From positions 1 to 49,765 of the forward strand of contig JADGJC010000178.1 of assembly GCA_027596075.1 (NCBI GenBank): DNA of 49,765 nucleotides, read 5' to 3'. Each line of letters opens with the position of its first letter. The stretch's first letter is position 1. The translations under genes were made by a program, and so were the position numbers. Shown here one piece after another: positions 23,375 through 33,300 of the stretch. The notes below the pieces were generated by a model that saw only the letters and a list, made by a program, of their open reading frames with translations, was not told the DNA's origin and did no database searches. This stretch comes from Rhizophlyctis rosea. Its lineage: Eukaryota > Chytridiomycota > Chytridiomycetes > Rhizophlyctidales > Rhizophlyctidaceae.

Positions 23375-25333
23375 ATGTCCACTTCTTCACCACTGCCAGA
23401 TGGCAACTTCACGGAAGCGGAATGGGCGGCAAGGGAACACCTTTTTGATCAATCCAGACGGATATATCAAGTTGTGTCAGCGGTAGTGCTTTTCTTCATG
23501 CTCTTCTCCATGTGCGCGTTCTGGCTTCGTGCCAGAGTGGATCCGAATCTACAAAAGGTATTGCATCCCACCCGCTTTAGTCCGGCAAATCATTTGCTTC
23601 GCTTCATCTATATTGACACCCCCTCCCGCCATCCCGCTCCCTGTACGTCGGGGCTTCACCATACTCAGCGCTGCATATTCCTAACAACAGTAACATCCTT
23701 TGGAAACCTCCTCTCCGCCACCGCCTTCCTCATGACCCAAAGCCTGCAAAACGTACCCTGCTGGGTCCTCTTCTGGTCCGGACATATTGGCAACTCCCTC
23801 TACATCTTCTCTTTCGCTACACGGGCAATACGACTGCGTCACCTGTTTCGCATTAACCAACTGAAGTTGAAAATCGAGCTGCAGGGGAGTGGGAGTGGGA
23901 GTTTGGACACTTTCGGGAGGGGGAAAGTGGCGAAGAGGGAGAAGGAGGTTGCTGGTGCGGGGTTTTATGGAGGGGATGGGAGTCAGGCTGGGAGTGTTGT
24001 TGGGAGTATTTTGAGCAGTGTTGGAGGGAGTGATGCGAGGATGATGGGGAGTATTGTTAGTGTTGGGACTGATGTTCCGGTTATTCGAGGGAAGAAGGGA
24101 CGGCAGTGGAAGGATGTCGAGGTGCATATTATGGCACTGACTGGTGTGATGCTCGTTATTGGCTCCTGGTGTGCGGTCGTAACCGCTCGATCACCGTTTT
24201 TCTCCATCCACCCCACTTCATACTACTGTCCTTTGTTCGTCAACAACAAGATCGTGTGGGAATTTTGGCCCAATATGGTCGTGTCGGTCGGATGGGGGTT
24301 GATCATTTGTCCCGTTCTGGTATGGCTCTTTTGGAAAGCGAATGATACGCATGGAATACGGAGGGATCTGATGATTCTCGGATTCGTTACGCCTTTCGTC
24401 ACAATCGCGTGAGTATGATATTCCCCTTTTCCGAGGTTTGGGCTCATGCTAACATCTGATGTCGTACGAAGAGCGCTAGTCTCCTCCAACACTCCATCCG
24501 GTCGACTCCCAAATGAATCCACATTCCAAGTCTGGTTTCCAGGCACAAACTGGTATATCATCGCCATTCTCATAAACCAATGGGTTGCCGTCGCACTCCC
24601 CGTATTAGAAGCCTACGGCTTTCACCCAATACGGAAATTCACGCGCTGCTGCTACCATCGAGGTCGACGCGTATCACGTCTGGTCCGCGAACGAGGGTCG
24701 AGGGGAACGCCCCGGTCATCAGACGTCTCCACCGCATCAGGAGGGGGAATAGACGACATGAGTCGAATACCCCTCAAAGACCTTTTCGAATGGGCCATGG
24801 AAGACCCACAATGCTTCGAAGCCTTCAAAGCCTTTGCCGCCCGCGACTTCACAACCGAAAACCCCATGTTCTTCCACGAATATCGCAAACTTATGTTTAA
24901 AGTCAAAACATCGCTAGGTGATATCGCAAAGGATAGCGTAACTTCCAAACGCGAATCCATTTCTATCTCCTCACCCGTCTCACAGCAACAACCCGACCCT
25001 TTACCTTTCGGAACATACCTCCCGCCGTCAATAACAAACCTTCCTATCCCGGCGGCGCTGGTGTCGGATTATCGGAGGGTGTATAGCACGTTTGTTAGAC
25101 CGGGGGCGCAACTGCAGTTGAATCTGCCGGCGCATCTGGTGGATATGGTCGGGAGGCAATTGGCGAAGAAGGAGGAAGCCGGAAGCGCACCGGTTGGGGT
25201 TTTGGATGGGGTTAGGAGGGAGGTGTTGGGAATGATGTTTGAGAGTTTTGGGAGGTTTGCGGAGGAGGAGAGGGAGGGATATTTGAAGGCGTTGAGGAAG
25301 GGAAGGGGTAGCGTTGAGGAAGGGAAGGGGTAG
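23375..25333 (+). CDS. Seven-transmembrane protein with C-terminal RGS domain
   Basis: Regulator of G-protein signalling at the membrane: RGS domains speed GTP hydrolysis by G-alpha subunits. Exons 23375-23557, 23669-24408 and 24472-25333 give 594 residues. The first intron (111 nt) is a multiple of three and could be read through. It is preferred because it joins NLQK to RCIFLTTVTSFGNLL, as in related receptors. Seven hydrophobic segments follow an N-terminal NFT glycosylation site: around IYQVVSAVVLFFMLF, FLTTVTSFGNLLSA, CWVLFWSGHIGNSLYIF, IMALTGVMLVIGSW, VVSVGWGLIICPVLV, LMILGFVTPFVTI and WYIIAILINQWVAVAL. Residues about 409-585 form the RGS domain (LKDLFEWAMEDPQCFEAF, then FVRPGAQLQLNLPAHLVDMV and EVLGMMFESFGRF), with a Ser/Gln/Pro insertion in the middle. 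A Gly/Ser-rich cytosolic loop follows TM3. This receptor-RGS fusion occurs in fungi (GprK-like) and plants (AtRGS1-like). The start is the first ATG ahead of TM1. Confidence 0.88.
25289..25332 (+). repeat. 22-bp tandem duplication over the 7TM-RGS stop codon
   Basis: Two perfect 22-bp units starting GCGTTGAGGAAGGGAAGGGG lie at 25289-25310 and 25311-25332, with a partial third GCGTTGAGG. The unit is not a multiple of three, so the second copy is read in another frame and supplies the TAG at 25331-25333. Confidence 0.9.
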
Positions 25334-25804
25334 CGTTGAGGGCGCGGCTTGACAAGTGCAGGGTGGGGACAGGGTTGAAACAGGATGGACGCGTATGTAG
25401 AATTGTGGGGTGTGGGTTTTGTAGATAGATTCTTATGTACTTTGACTTTCGGGTGTTGCAATGGATTACTGATTCCCGAATTACATGCAAATTTTGGGTG
25501 AGAAAAGAAATTAGCCCAGCAAATACCAAAAATTGGCGCTACGATCTCGATGCCTCAAGTCAAGCGATCATCTGTCCCCATGCTTGCATGATCCTCTGTT
25601 GAACCTTTCTCCAAGAGCGAATTGGAAAATTCAATCGTCTCTAAAAAACAGCTCAATCGACAAGTTCGGGTCAAGGGCTCATTGCATTTTGGTTCTGAAG
25701 CTTTGAATAAAACTGTTATGCTTAGCTGAAGATATTGAACAATAATTCCTCCTATCCCCACATCATCCACCAACCCCATATACCCCTCCCCACGGCAATC
25801 AACA
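25334..25804. other. Convergent spacer
   Basis: Short convergent region between the 7TM-RGS gene and the minus-strand Ala-Pro-rich gene. I see nothing beyond 3' flanks. Confidence 0.5.
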
Positions 25805-26713
25805 CTACGCATCTCTATTCCACAATCCCACCTCCTCTGCCCGTTCCAACTCCCGCCTAAAACGATCTACCATATCCTCAGGCATAACATATGCCGTCCC
25901 TTGTCCCGGCCAATTTTGCCCACCAACCCGCAACCTCCACGGTTTGAACACCTTATCGCGACATGTTTTGCGTTGTCGCATGGTCAAACTTCCGATGTCG
26001 AGATAGTCTTTGAGGACTGCTGTGAAGGGCACGTGATTGACGGGAGCAGGCTGCGCTGGTGCTGGTGCTGGTGCCGGTGCGGGTGCGGGTGCGGGTGCGG
26101 GTGCAGGTTGAGCTGGTGTAGGTTGAGCTAATGTGGGATGAGCGGATGCGGGTTGGGCTGGTGTAGATTGAAGTGGTGCTGGAGTGGGTGCAGGTGTGGT
26201 CGCCTGCTGCACCGCACTCGTTCCCGCTGGAGCCGATGGAGTTGCTGCTGCTGGAGTTGACGTTTGGTGTTCAGGTGTTGTTTCCCGTTCGGAGTGTCGT
26301 TCAAATTCCGGGATGATGTGTGGGTCAATTTGGGAGTTGATATTTGAGGTCCTGTCAATTTCTGGGGTCCATTCTAGCTCAACCATTCCTTCAAGTGTTA
26401 GTTGAAGGTCCAAGTCTCCCCCGTTTTGGGAAAATAAGCTTGATCCCCGAGACTTGCGGGCTGTTGAAGTCGCTGAAGCAGAAGGAAGGGCAGGATCAAT
26501 TTCCATTCGGTCATCATTGCGATTTGATGCTGAAGAGCTGCTGAATGATAGGCTTGAAGTTACGATATGTCCCTCATGAGCTTCCATATCGACCCGAAAC
26601 GGCGGGTTGGTGCTGGTGGACAGAATGGAGGAGGGTGGACGAGAAGTGGAAGCATTGGTTGCATGTCGTGTAGGGGTGGGAAACGGTGTGGAAGGAGGTG
26701 ATGGAGGAAACAT
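25805..26713 (-). CDS. Ala-Pro-rich protein of unknown function, with a disrupted upstream part
   Basis: An uninterrupted frame of 302 codons runs from the ATG at 26713. The N-terminal half is Ser/Thr/Pro-rich. An (Ala-Pro)n run of about 20 residues comes next, encoded at 26054-26108. A compact C-terminal region of about 75 residues follows, with an ordered appearance: FTAVLKDYLDIGSLTMRQR, KPWRLRVGGQNW, GTAYVMPEDMVDRFRREL. I do not recognise this C-terminal domain. The frame continues upstream without a start (ESELTEDPSNSSARAKKKGKQ) to an in-frame TAG at 26815-26813. Beyond that lie further likely coding remnants (see the pseudogene entry). The ATG used here may therefore not be the native start; it is simply the first in the intact part. 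Confidence 0.55.
   Translation of the reverse strand: MFPPSPPSTPFPTPTRHATNASTSRPPSSILSTSTNPPFRVDMEAHEGHIVTSSLSFSSSSASNRNDDRMEIDPALPSASATSTARKSRGSSLFSQNGGDLDLQLTLEGMVELEWTPEIDRTSNINSQIDPHIIPEFERHSERETTPEHQTSTPAAATPSAPAGTSAVQQATTPAPTPAPLQSTPAQPASAHPTLAQPTPAQPAPAPAPAPAPAPAPAPAQPAPVNHVPFTAVLKDYLDIGSLTMRQRKTCRDKVFKPWRLRVGGQNWPGQGTAYVMPEDMVDRFRRELERAEEVGLWNRDA
26054..26108. repeat. (GGTGCK)n hexanucleotide-like tract
   Basis: Tandem GGTGCT/GGTGCG units that encode the alternating Ala-Pro run of the minus-strand protein. Confidence 0.85.
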
Positions 26714-27212
26714 ATCATGTGGTGGTGTGCGGGAAGTAGTGGAAGTGGGTTGTTTACCCTTCTTCTTCGCCCGTGCAGAACTATTCGAAGGGTCTTCTGT
26801 GAGCTCCGACTCCTACTCCGAGTCCTCTGGGATGATTCTCCTCCGCACGCGAGCTGGAAATAGGGGCTGATGAAGAACACCGTTGTGCAATGTCCAACTC
26901 TTCCTCCTCTGAAGCCCTCTTCTCCCTGCTATTAGCCCCAATGCCGTCTCCCAGTTCCGGCCCGACCGTTTCCTCTCTCAATTCCGGCACATCCTCGTTC
27001 GGCACCTCCACCAGCTTTCATAAACGCTTCACTTCCTTCTGCAGTGCTGCATTCTGCTCCTTCTCCTTCTGATAAAGGCAGTGAAATTTCATCAGCTGTT
27101 GCCGGACTTCACCTAATTCGGTGACTGTCTTTGTGTGCCAAGCCTGTACCGCTGCTACGACTGCGGCACCGTTTACGACGATGTCGAATCCAGTCTCATG
27201 ACTACACCCCAT
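26714..27212 (-). pseudogene. Broken 5' part of the Ala-Pro-rich gene (coiled coil plus acidic region)
   Basis: On the minus strand the frame from 27212 reads a helical, heptad-like stretch (TELGEVRQQLMKFHCLY, then KEKEQNAALQKEVKRL) and stops at a TGA (27020-27018). The same frame continues with acidic coding-like sequence (KLVEVPNEDVPELREE, then RASEEEELDIAQ, then APISSSRA). Near 26840-26850 the coding signal moves to the frame that reads RRIIPEDSE, hits a TAG (26815-26813) and continues into the intact 302-codon part. Both stops would be explained by a C-to-T change (CGA to TGA, CAG to TAG). Unrecognised introns or sequencing error could also explain the pattern. The first 60-80 bp overlap the plus-strand cysteine-rich copy on the opposite strand, so the true 5' boundary is unclear. 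Confidence 0.45.
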
Positions 27213-27548
27213 CTTGCCCCGTCACAACACCTCCTCTTCAACTGCGAGTCGCACCAGCACAGATACTGCATAACATGCACCAGCCATAAGCTCCAAGCTG
27301 CCTTAGTGGGGTATGAGGGCTCAACATTCCCTGCCCGGTGCTCCAGCCAGTGTGACGTCGTAATCAGCTCCGGTAACCTACCTTACCAATCCGTTACGTT
27401 GGTTAGTAGAGACAGACGTGAGGGGCGGCGCAAGGAGGCGGAGGTTGCTGCACCTGTTTGGAAAAAGTATGTTGGGGAGTATCAGATGTGGTCGGGCTCG
27501 GAAAGTTTTGATGTTGAGAAGGTCACGAAGCAACTGTGGTGGCAATGA
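27150..27548 (+). pseudogene. Cysteine-rich zinc-binding-like protein, copy 1 (5'-truncated)
   Basis: This copy encodes the same module as the gene at 28356. It has CYDC, exactly 29 residues, HQHRYCITC, about 20 residues, CSSQC, then a shared tail with KEAEV, W(K/G)KYV(G/A)EY and WSG. The pattern C-x2-C, H-x-H-x2-C-x2-C, C-x3-C resembles a RING-type or IBR-associated zinc site. No ATG precedes the first cysteine pair: the frame has only GTG at 27135 and a TAA at 27114-27116. The N-terminal zinc ribbon present in copy 2 is missing. Either an upstream exon is spliced in near 27140 (CCAAG/CC), or the 5' end was lost. The region just upstream is occupied by minus-strand gene remnants. I cannot assign a function; a ubiquitin-ligase-like role would be speculation. 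Confidence 0.5.
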
Positions 27549-28355
27549 TGCTCGATGATTACTAGAGATGGTTACTGATGCGGGACACATGAACTTGAAA
27601 TCCTGTAAGATGGTAGTCATTCGTTTCTGAAATAATACGTGTATAACCGAAACTTACAAGTCCGGCGACAGCCTCGCAATATTACCGGTATTTATGTGTC
27701 ACGTCCGCGACATCACCAATGCACGGTACGACTGTCTCAAAGGACATCCATAACCTTTCGGAACCATAAATGTATGCGGGAGCCAACTTGGCACAGTCAT
27801 GAAGTCAATAGTAAGATTTATAATTTATGTTCTGTTTCTATGTATGCGAGGGGTTTCGGATGTCACCCACTGCTTCATGTCCAGTGAGATCTGGCGCATC
27901 GTTGGACCCCATGAGAGCGATGAGTTTTGGATTGATGCAGCGTATCTTACATGTCCAGCATGTTTGTAGGAGCAATTGCTCGTCTGATTAAACGTAATCG
28001 ACCATCAGCACCACAAATTGCAGGGTATCACTGCAAGATTTCGAACCTGACAACACGGAAGACTGATATGCGCAATCGAGTGCTGGACATGGTAGTAAAA
28101 GCCCATTCGCATCGAGATTGCCGGATGGAGATCAACACCGATGGGCTATGACTGCACTCTCCCGGGTCAATCCATCCGGCTGCACCTCCTGACATGGTTT
28201 CGGACGACGTCCATCCATATTGCAATCAAGGCGCATCTGCCAATCGTCAGGGCAATCTTTCGACTGGAGTGCTAACTCCCCCAAACCCGTCGGCCGCCCA
28301 CCCTTTTCTTCTTTTCCTTGCCCTTTCGTATTCACAACTTACAACAGGGTCAAGA
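27549..28355. other. Spacer between the tandem cysteine-rich copies
   Basis: About 800 bp without a supportable gene. It should hold the 3' end of copy 1 and the promoter of copy 2. No ribbon exon (CxxC...CPxCG) for copy 1 was found here. Confidence 0.5.
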
Positions 28356-28973
28356 ATGGCGTGGTTTTGTACATATTGTGACTTCATCGTGCGGAAAGCG
28401 GAATACTGTTTCTGCCCCATGTGCGGACACAAGAAGCTGCCAACATCTGTCATACAACATACCTTCCGACGTTTCTCCTTCTCCCAAGTAATCTTGTGGG
28501 TATTTCAACTTCGAAACGAATGGTTCCCCGTCCATACCTGCCGCCTCCCTGCTCAGCTTACCACCAGCAAACGCAACAAGAAAGGTCTCTCCGTTTGTTG
28601 CCACGGCTGCCACACCAACTACCCACTCCACGAAGCCCATTTGATGACCAAACCTCACCTCTCTGAGTCATACCGGCTCGGTTTCACACCCGAAACACAC
28701 CAACATATGTATTGCATTAGCTGCACCAACATCAAACTCCAACGGGCACGACGAGAGAGTGAGGGGGTCTTTCCTGCCCGGTGCTCCAGTCAATGCAACG
28801 CCATCATCCACCCTGGAATGATCTCACCGGAGGAGATTACATTCAACAAAATGAGGAGACTTTCTCATGACCGCCAATGTGAGGCAGAAGTTTCAAATGG
28901 TCTTTGGGGTAAATATGTAGCTGAATATCTGGTGTGGTCTGGGGCTGGCAGATCAGACGTTGCGGTTATGTAG
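28356..28973 (+). CDS. Cysteine-rich protein with N-terminal zinc ribbon and RING-like module, copy 2
   Basis: The single open frame from ATG 28356 gives 205 residues. The N-terminus MAWFCTYCDF...CFCPMCGHKK is a zinc-ribbon-like knuckle pair (Cys5/Cys8 and Cys20/Cys23), a pattern seen in many uncharacterised fungal proteins. A second module holds Cys82-x2-Cys85, His115-x-His117-x2-Cys120-x2-Cys123 and Cys143-x3-Cys147, close in style to RING/IBR fingers. The tail is charged and ends WSGAGRSDVAVM. An optional in-frame intron (28488-28556, 69 nt) would remove part of the linker between the modules; the sequence does not decide this. The second module and tail match copy 1 (27150-27548), with identical 29-residue Cys-to-His spacing, which supports real coding. 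Molecular function is unknown; zinc binding is inferred from ligand spacing. Confidence 0.68.
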   Translation: MAWFCTYCDFIVRKAEYCFCPMCGHKKLPTSVIQHTFRRFSFSQVILWVFQLRNEWFPVHTCRLPAQLTTSKRNKKGLSVCCHGCHTNYPLHEAHLMTKPHLSESYRLGFTPETHQHMYCISCTNIKLQRARRESEGVFPARCSSQCNAIIHPGMISPEEITFNKMRRLSHDRQCEAEVSNGLWGKYVAEYLVWSGAGRSDVAVM

Positions 28974-29530
28974 TGGTATAGTGGTGGTCGAACTTGTTGG
29001 TGCACTGAAGGCGTAGAGTAGAAGGGCGTGCTTGCGTGACCTATATGGTCACCAATGACTGTAAAAAAAATGCACCCGACTGTAATTGATTGAATCGAAC
29101 TCTTCTCCTTCACTGACTAGTCAGTTGCAGCAAAGGCGGACAGCGATGCGTGGCTTCAGGAAGCTTTGGTCCGGTGATCAATCCAGAGGGATTTCAGCTC
29201 TTGGAACATCGATGATCACTATGATCTCAAAGTCATAAAGTTTGCAATTTGCACATCCTCACCCATCAACAGGCAAAACCAGTTGCTGATGTGTCGTGAC
29301 CAACGACATTTATGCATTCTGTTTTTGAGTTCTGCGCTATGATATTATTATGACCTTATTATTACCATTATTACAACCATTAGAAAGTTCCGGAATCCCA
29401 CAACCGCCCATTGCAAATTATATGTATATCTAAAACCGTATTAGCTAAGAATGAGGTTCTGGATAACTTGTATCCAATCTGGTCCAACTAAACCAACCAA
29501 AGCGTCAACGCTAAACCCTACAATACCCTC
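28974..29530. other. Convergent spacer
   Basis: No gene seen. It contains an AT-rich stretch around 29340-29450 with repeated TTATTA words, probably 3' flank of the neighbouring genes. Confidence 0.5.
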
Positions 29531-30385
29531 TCACCACCCTCTCGCACCAGCATTAACATTCTCAACCTTTGCCTGTTGAGCCTTCGTCTTGTGAAGCTTG
29601 TACTTGTACCAGGCGGTTCCAATGCCGAGGATCGCGACGACGACGGCAGAGATGGAGCCGGCTATTGCTCCGATGTTGGGGCCAGACGATTGACTTTGTT
29701 GTTGGGAGTCGCTGTTGGAGTTGGAGTTGGAGTTGGAATTGGAGTTGGAGTTGGCGTTGGAGTTGGAGGGGTTGGAGGCGGTAGGGTTGGATGTCGGTTT
29801 GGGATCAGCTACGGAGGAAGTGACGGTTGCCCTAGCGTTGGTGGCAGTGGTGGTGGTGGTTGAGGTACAGGTGGAGTTGCCTTGCCAAGGAACGGGAAAG
29901 TACGCGGCGATGCCGAGGCTGTTACCTTGCTGTTTACAAGTAGCGGGCTTGGTAAAAGGGAATAACTGAGCAATCAAGCGTCACATGGAACGGCAACCTA
30001 CCCAGTGGACACAAGCAGCAGTTCCACCCTCTTTCGACGTCCCTACCAAACACTGCCAACCATACGGAACAGTACACTTGTCGACTTCGCCGGGAGCACA
30101 GCTACCACCCTGAGTACAGCACCACTGAGTGTAGATGGTGTGTGTTGAATCCTGTTGGACTCCTGATACGACTTGGGCGTCGATGGATATGTCCCCTAGT
30201 TTAGGAGTTCCCCTACCGGCGGCTGAAGCGCAGGTGACTTCAAATTTTTCGTTTACGTCTGCACAGACTTGGCGTACGGGATCGCTTCCAAAGCAGGTGT
30301 GTCCATAGGCAAGCTGGAGGGCCAGGACTGAAGGGAGGAGCTGCACCGCTGTGACAGCGACGAGGTAGGTGGCTAAGACTTTCAT
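29531..30385 (-). CDS. Putative type I single-span cell-surface protein, cysteine-rich ectodomain
   Basis: Two exons, 30385-30002 and 29965-29531, give about 272 residues. An acceptor 18 nt further on is equally in phase. The start at 30385 (MKVLATYLVAVTAVQLLPSVLA) is a clear secretion signal. The ectodomain has about a dozen cysteines (for example HTCFGSDPVRQVC, QWCCTQGGSC, DKCTVPYGWQC, ATCKQQG) and NST glycosylation sites. A Thr-rich then Asn-Ser-repeat stalk follows, encoded by a GGAGTT-type tract near 29707-29770. One hydrophobic span, IGAIAGSISAVVVAILGIG, is next, then a short basic cytosolic tail (WYKYKLHKTK). The layout matches fungal wall-stress or mating-type surface sensors, but I recognise no named domain. 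The longer upstream reading frame lacks a signal-like N-terminus and is not used. Confidence 0.75.
29707..29770. repeat. GGAGTT-type hexanucleotide tract
   Basis: Imperfect tandem GGAGTT units, read on the minus strand as alternating Asn-Ser codons in the stalk of the surface protein. Confidence 0.8.
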
Positions 30386-33300
30386 GGTTGATGGTCTTTG
30401 TGGTGCTGGTGAATAAGGATGTGAAGCAAGCTTGAAAAAGTATGGGAAGGAAGAGGTCTGCCTCGCTTTTGAAGGAATGGCGTTTCCAACAATCCTTTCT
30501 CGAAAAGGGCGCAGATTTTGCAATCTCTTTATTCTCTGGCCTGATCAGGTGGCCATGCATACCCCAGGATGGCGGGATGTTGTCAGGCCGAATGTCGGCC
30601 TTGCCGCAAGACCGTTGCTATTGGAAACTACTTTTCTAGATTCAGGGTGCCTTTCTCACGGGCCGGTTGTGGTCTCCGAGGGTAACAGAAAGGGGTAAAT
30701 AACCCACAAAGCCAAATGTTCGGTCATTCTGGTGCGAAGCGGCAACATTCTCGTCAGAACATCCGATTTTTTGCGAGCCAATGGTATCGACAAGAACTTT
30801 CTTCCACGCAATGACAGGGAATAGCACCGCCGCTGGTTGTGCACTCATCAGAAGTTCAAGCCTCGCATCTTTTGCCGAAGGAGCTAAGCCTGCAGCGGCA
30901 GCGTTCGCGTTTTGGAGCACAAGGATGCCGAGCCACGGTGCATCAGGGGGTTCAAGGAGGTTTTTGTGGCCACTTTAGGGTAATCTTGTGTCTCCATCTC
31001 CTTCTCCTGGAAAACCCGTAATGCGTGTTGACGGACTAAGCACTCGGCATACATCGTCATCCCCTAACCGCAGATGTGGTTTCCGTTATGGCAGCGGTGT
31101 CTTGGCCAACTTTCCAGCCAAATCATACGTGATCATATGCAATGCGGACTGCATCGTTGCCTGGAAGTTCCATGATCCGCACATTGCGTTTTTTTAAAAA
31201 GTAAACGAACGTCACAAAATCTTTCACCGGAAAGGAAGCTTGAAACAACGTGAGCCAACGCATTCCAAGAATTGTATTGACGAACCAACTGGACCACCAC
31301 CGTCACTTTCTGCGATGTCCCATGGCGAGGCACGACATTCTCTGTCATCCATGGTAGAGGATCTTTTATGGGGATGGAAAGAAAGTCAACGGCAAGTCTT
31401 CGTTTAAACTGACCAAGACGTGTTCACACCATAGGACGCAAAAAGTGATCACTGATCAAAACATAGAAGGGAAAAAACGTGCAGCAGCCATGACTAACCA
31501 ACGTTCAGTCTGTATGCTCTTTTGAAATGTACAAGACTGACTCATTGCGTATGAGACCCTGTCTAAACCTCATCATCGAATGCTCGGGCTCAAATGACGG
31601 CACTGCACGATCTTGCGACATTAAATTGTCACAAACAGGTCCAACTGGTGCACGATATGTCTATTCAAGCTTGGCGACCTTGAATAACTTTGCTCTGGCG
31701 TATCAGCTTTTAGAATACTAGTAATGCACTTGTCCCAAGTACTGGCTGGAGGCGCTTATCGAAAGGCAGTCTTCCCTCAAACGGAATCCGAAACCATCGT
31801 ACGGACTTTTTTGTTTGGTGACTGCCGGCTATGCAAGCTGGGATTTGCATGTTATGGCGGTCAGAGTGAACTTCCACGGTCATGGAGACAAGCACTCGTT
31901 GGTTGAGGCGTAAGGAGAAAAGAGTCCGGCTACTCGAAGACGGGAAAAATGCTAGTTTTGGGTTGCAATGCCATCACGTTCCCAATTAGTGGTGTGGGGG
32001 TACCTGATCTTTACGTGCGAGCAGCAAGTCCCGAGCCGGTGCTGATTACAACAGGAGGGGGGCACTGCTAGAGACTCCGAAAGTGAAAAAGGATGCCACC
32101 CATATGTGCTTTCTCCCCGATTAAGGACATCCGGTGGATATGTGGGAGCCTGGTCCGGAAGTCCGACAGGCATCGCCACGATACTTGATTGACGATATGG
32201 GTGAGAGACGACTGAGACGGGATGACATGGGAGGGAAAAAACGCAGACCGTTGAGTGAACGACTACCGGATGGCAAGGAATTGAGCTCGACGTCGATACA
32301 TATTTCCTGTGGAAGCTCAATGATTAAGTATGGATGATCATGGAATGACACGGTATGCTTTGGACAAAGGAATGGTAGTGATCGAAGATGATAACAGGGT
32401 AAGGAACCCTTACAGAAGGATGATGACCAACTCATGGCCGTCACAATCTCAAGAAAGCTGGGTCACTGCGACAACGCTGACCATCATGTTCCACAACCGG
32501 TCATGTTTTTTTTTCTGGTTGTACATTGGTCGTCATGCCATTCCAAGAAGCCTGAGTGGTGCCGGGTTGTCAAAAAATGAACGGAAGACACGAAGGAGAA
32601 AGGCAGACCGACGAAGACATCGGATGTCGTCGGTGTTTGAGTAGTTTGAGATTTAGACAATTTTCCATCCATAAGCACTGCAAAGACCGACTGTACATGA
32701 AATCAGCTCTGATGAATACAAACTGAACAAGCCATTCTACTACTATGTCGGCAAAAAGGGAATGATTCCGAGACTATGCTGTGATGTTTGATGAAATCTC
32801 ATCCGCAGAAATGGTGACCATCGACTTGGGATGATGGATCTCCCGCCTCTTCTCCACTTCACCTCAAACTCCTCAAATATCCTTCTGTTCTCAAATGTGG
32901 ATACATTGGAGGCAGCACCAGCCAGTAACACATATTTTGTTGCCTGCTAGTTGGATCTTCCGGAATTCAGCATCGGTAGCCAAATGTCTCAATTAACTGC
33001 CGACTGCCAGTCTCGATCCTGCCCTTCTTTTTGTGATATTTGGGCCTGACTTGAACGGTCGATGGACGCGTCAATCTTTGAAGAGTGGATTTGAGTGGGC
33101 TGAGTCGGGCAGAGGGTTGAATGCGAACTAATGCGGTGGATATGGCTGAAAAAAGGGACCCGGAGGCACCGCGTTCGAGCAGTGATGACCAGTTGGGAGC
33201 GACCACATATCGTTTTCCGCAAGGAACCAAGTAATTTTTGCAATAGACTTAGGACTTTCACCCATATTCGAATGAAAGACCGCCCGGAGACGCGGGCATT

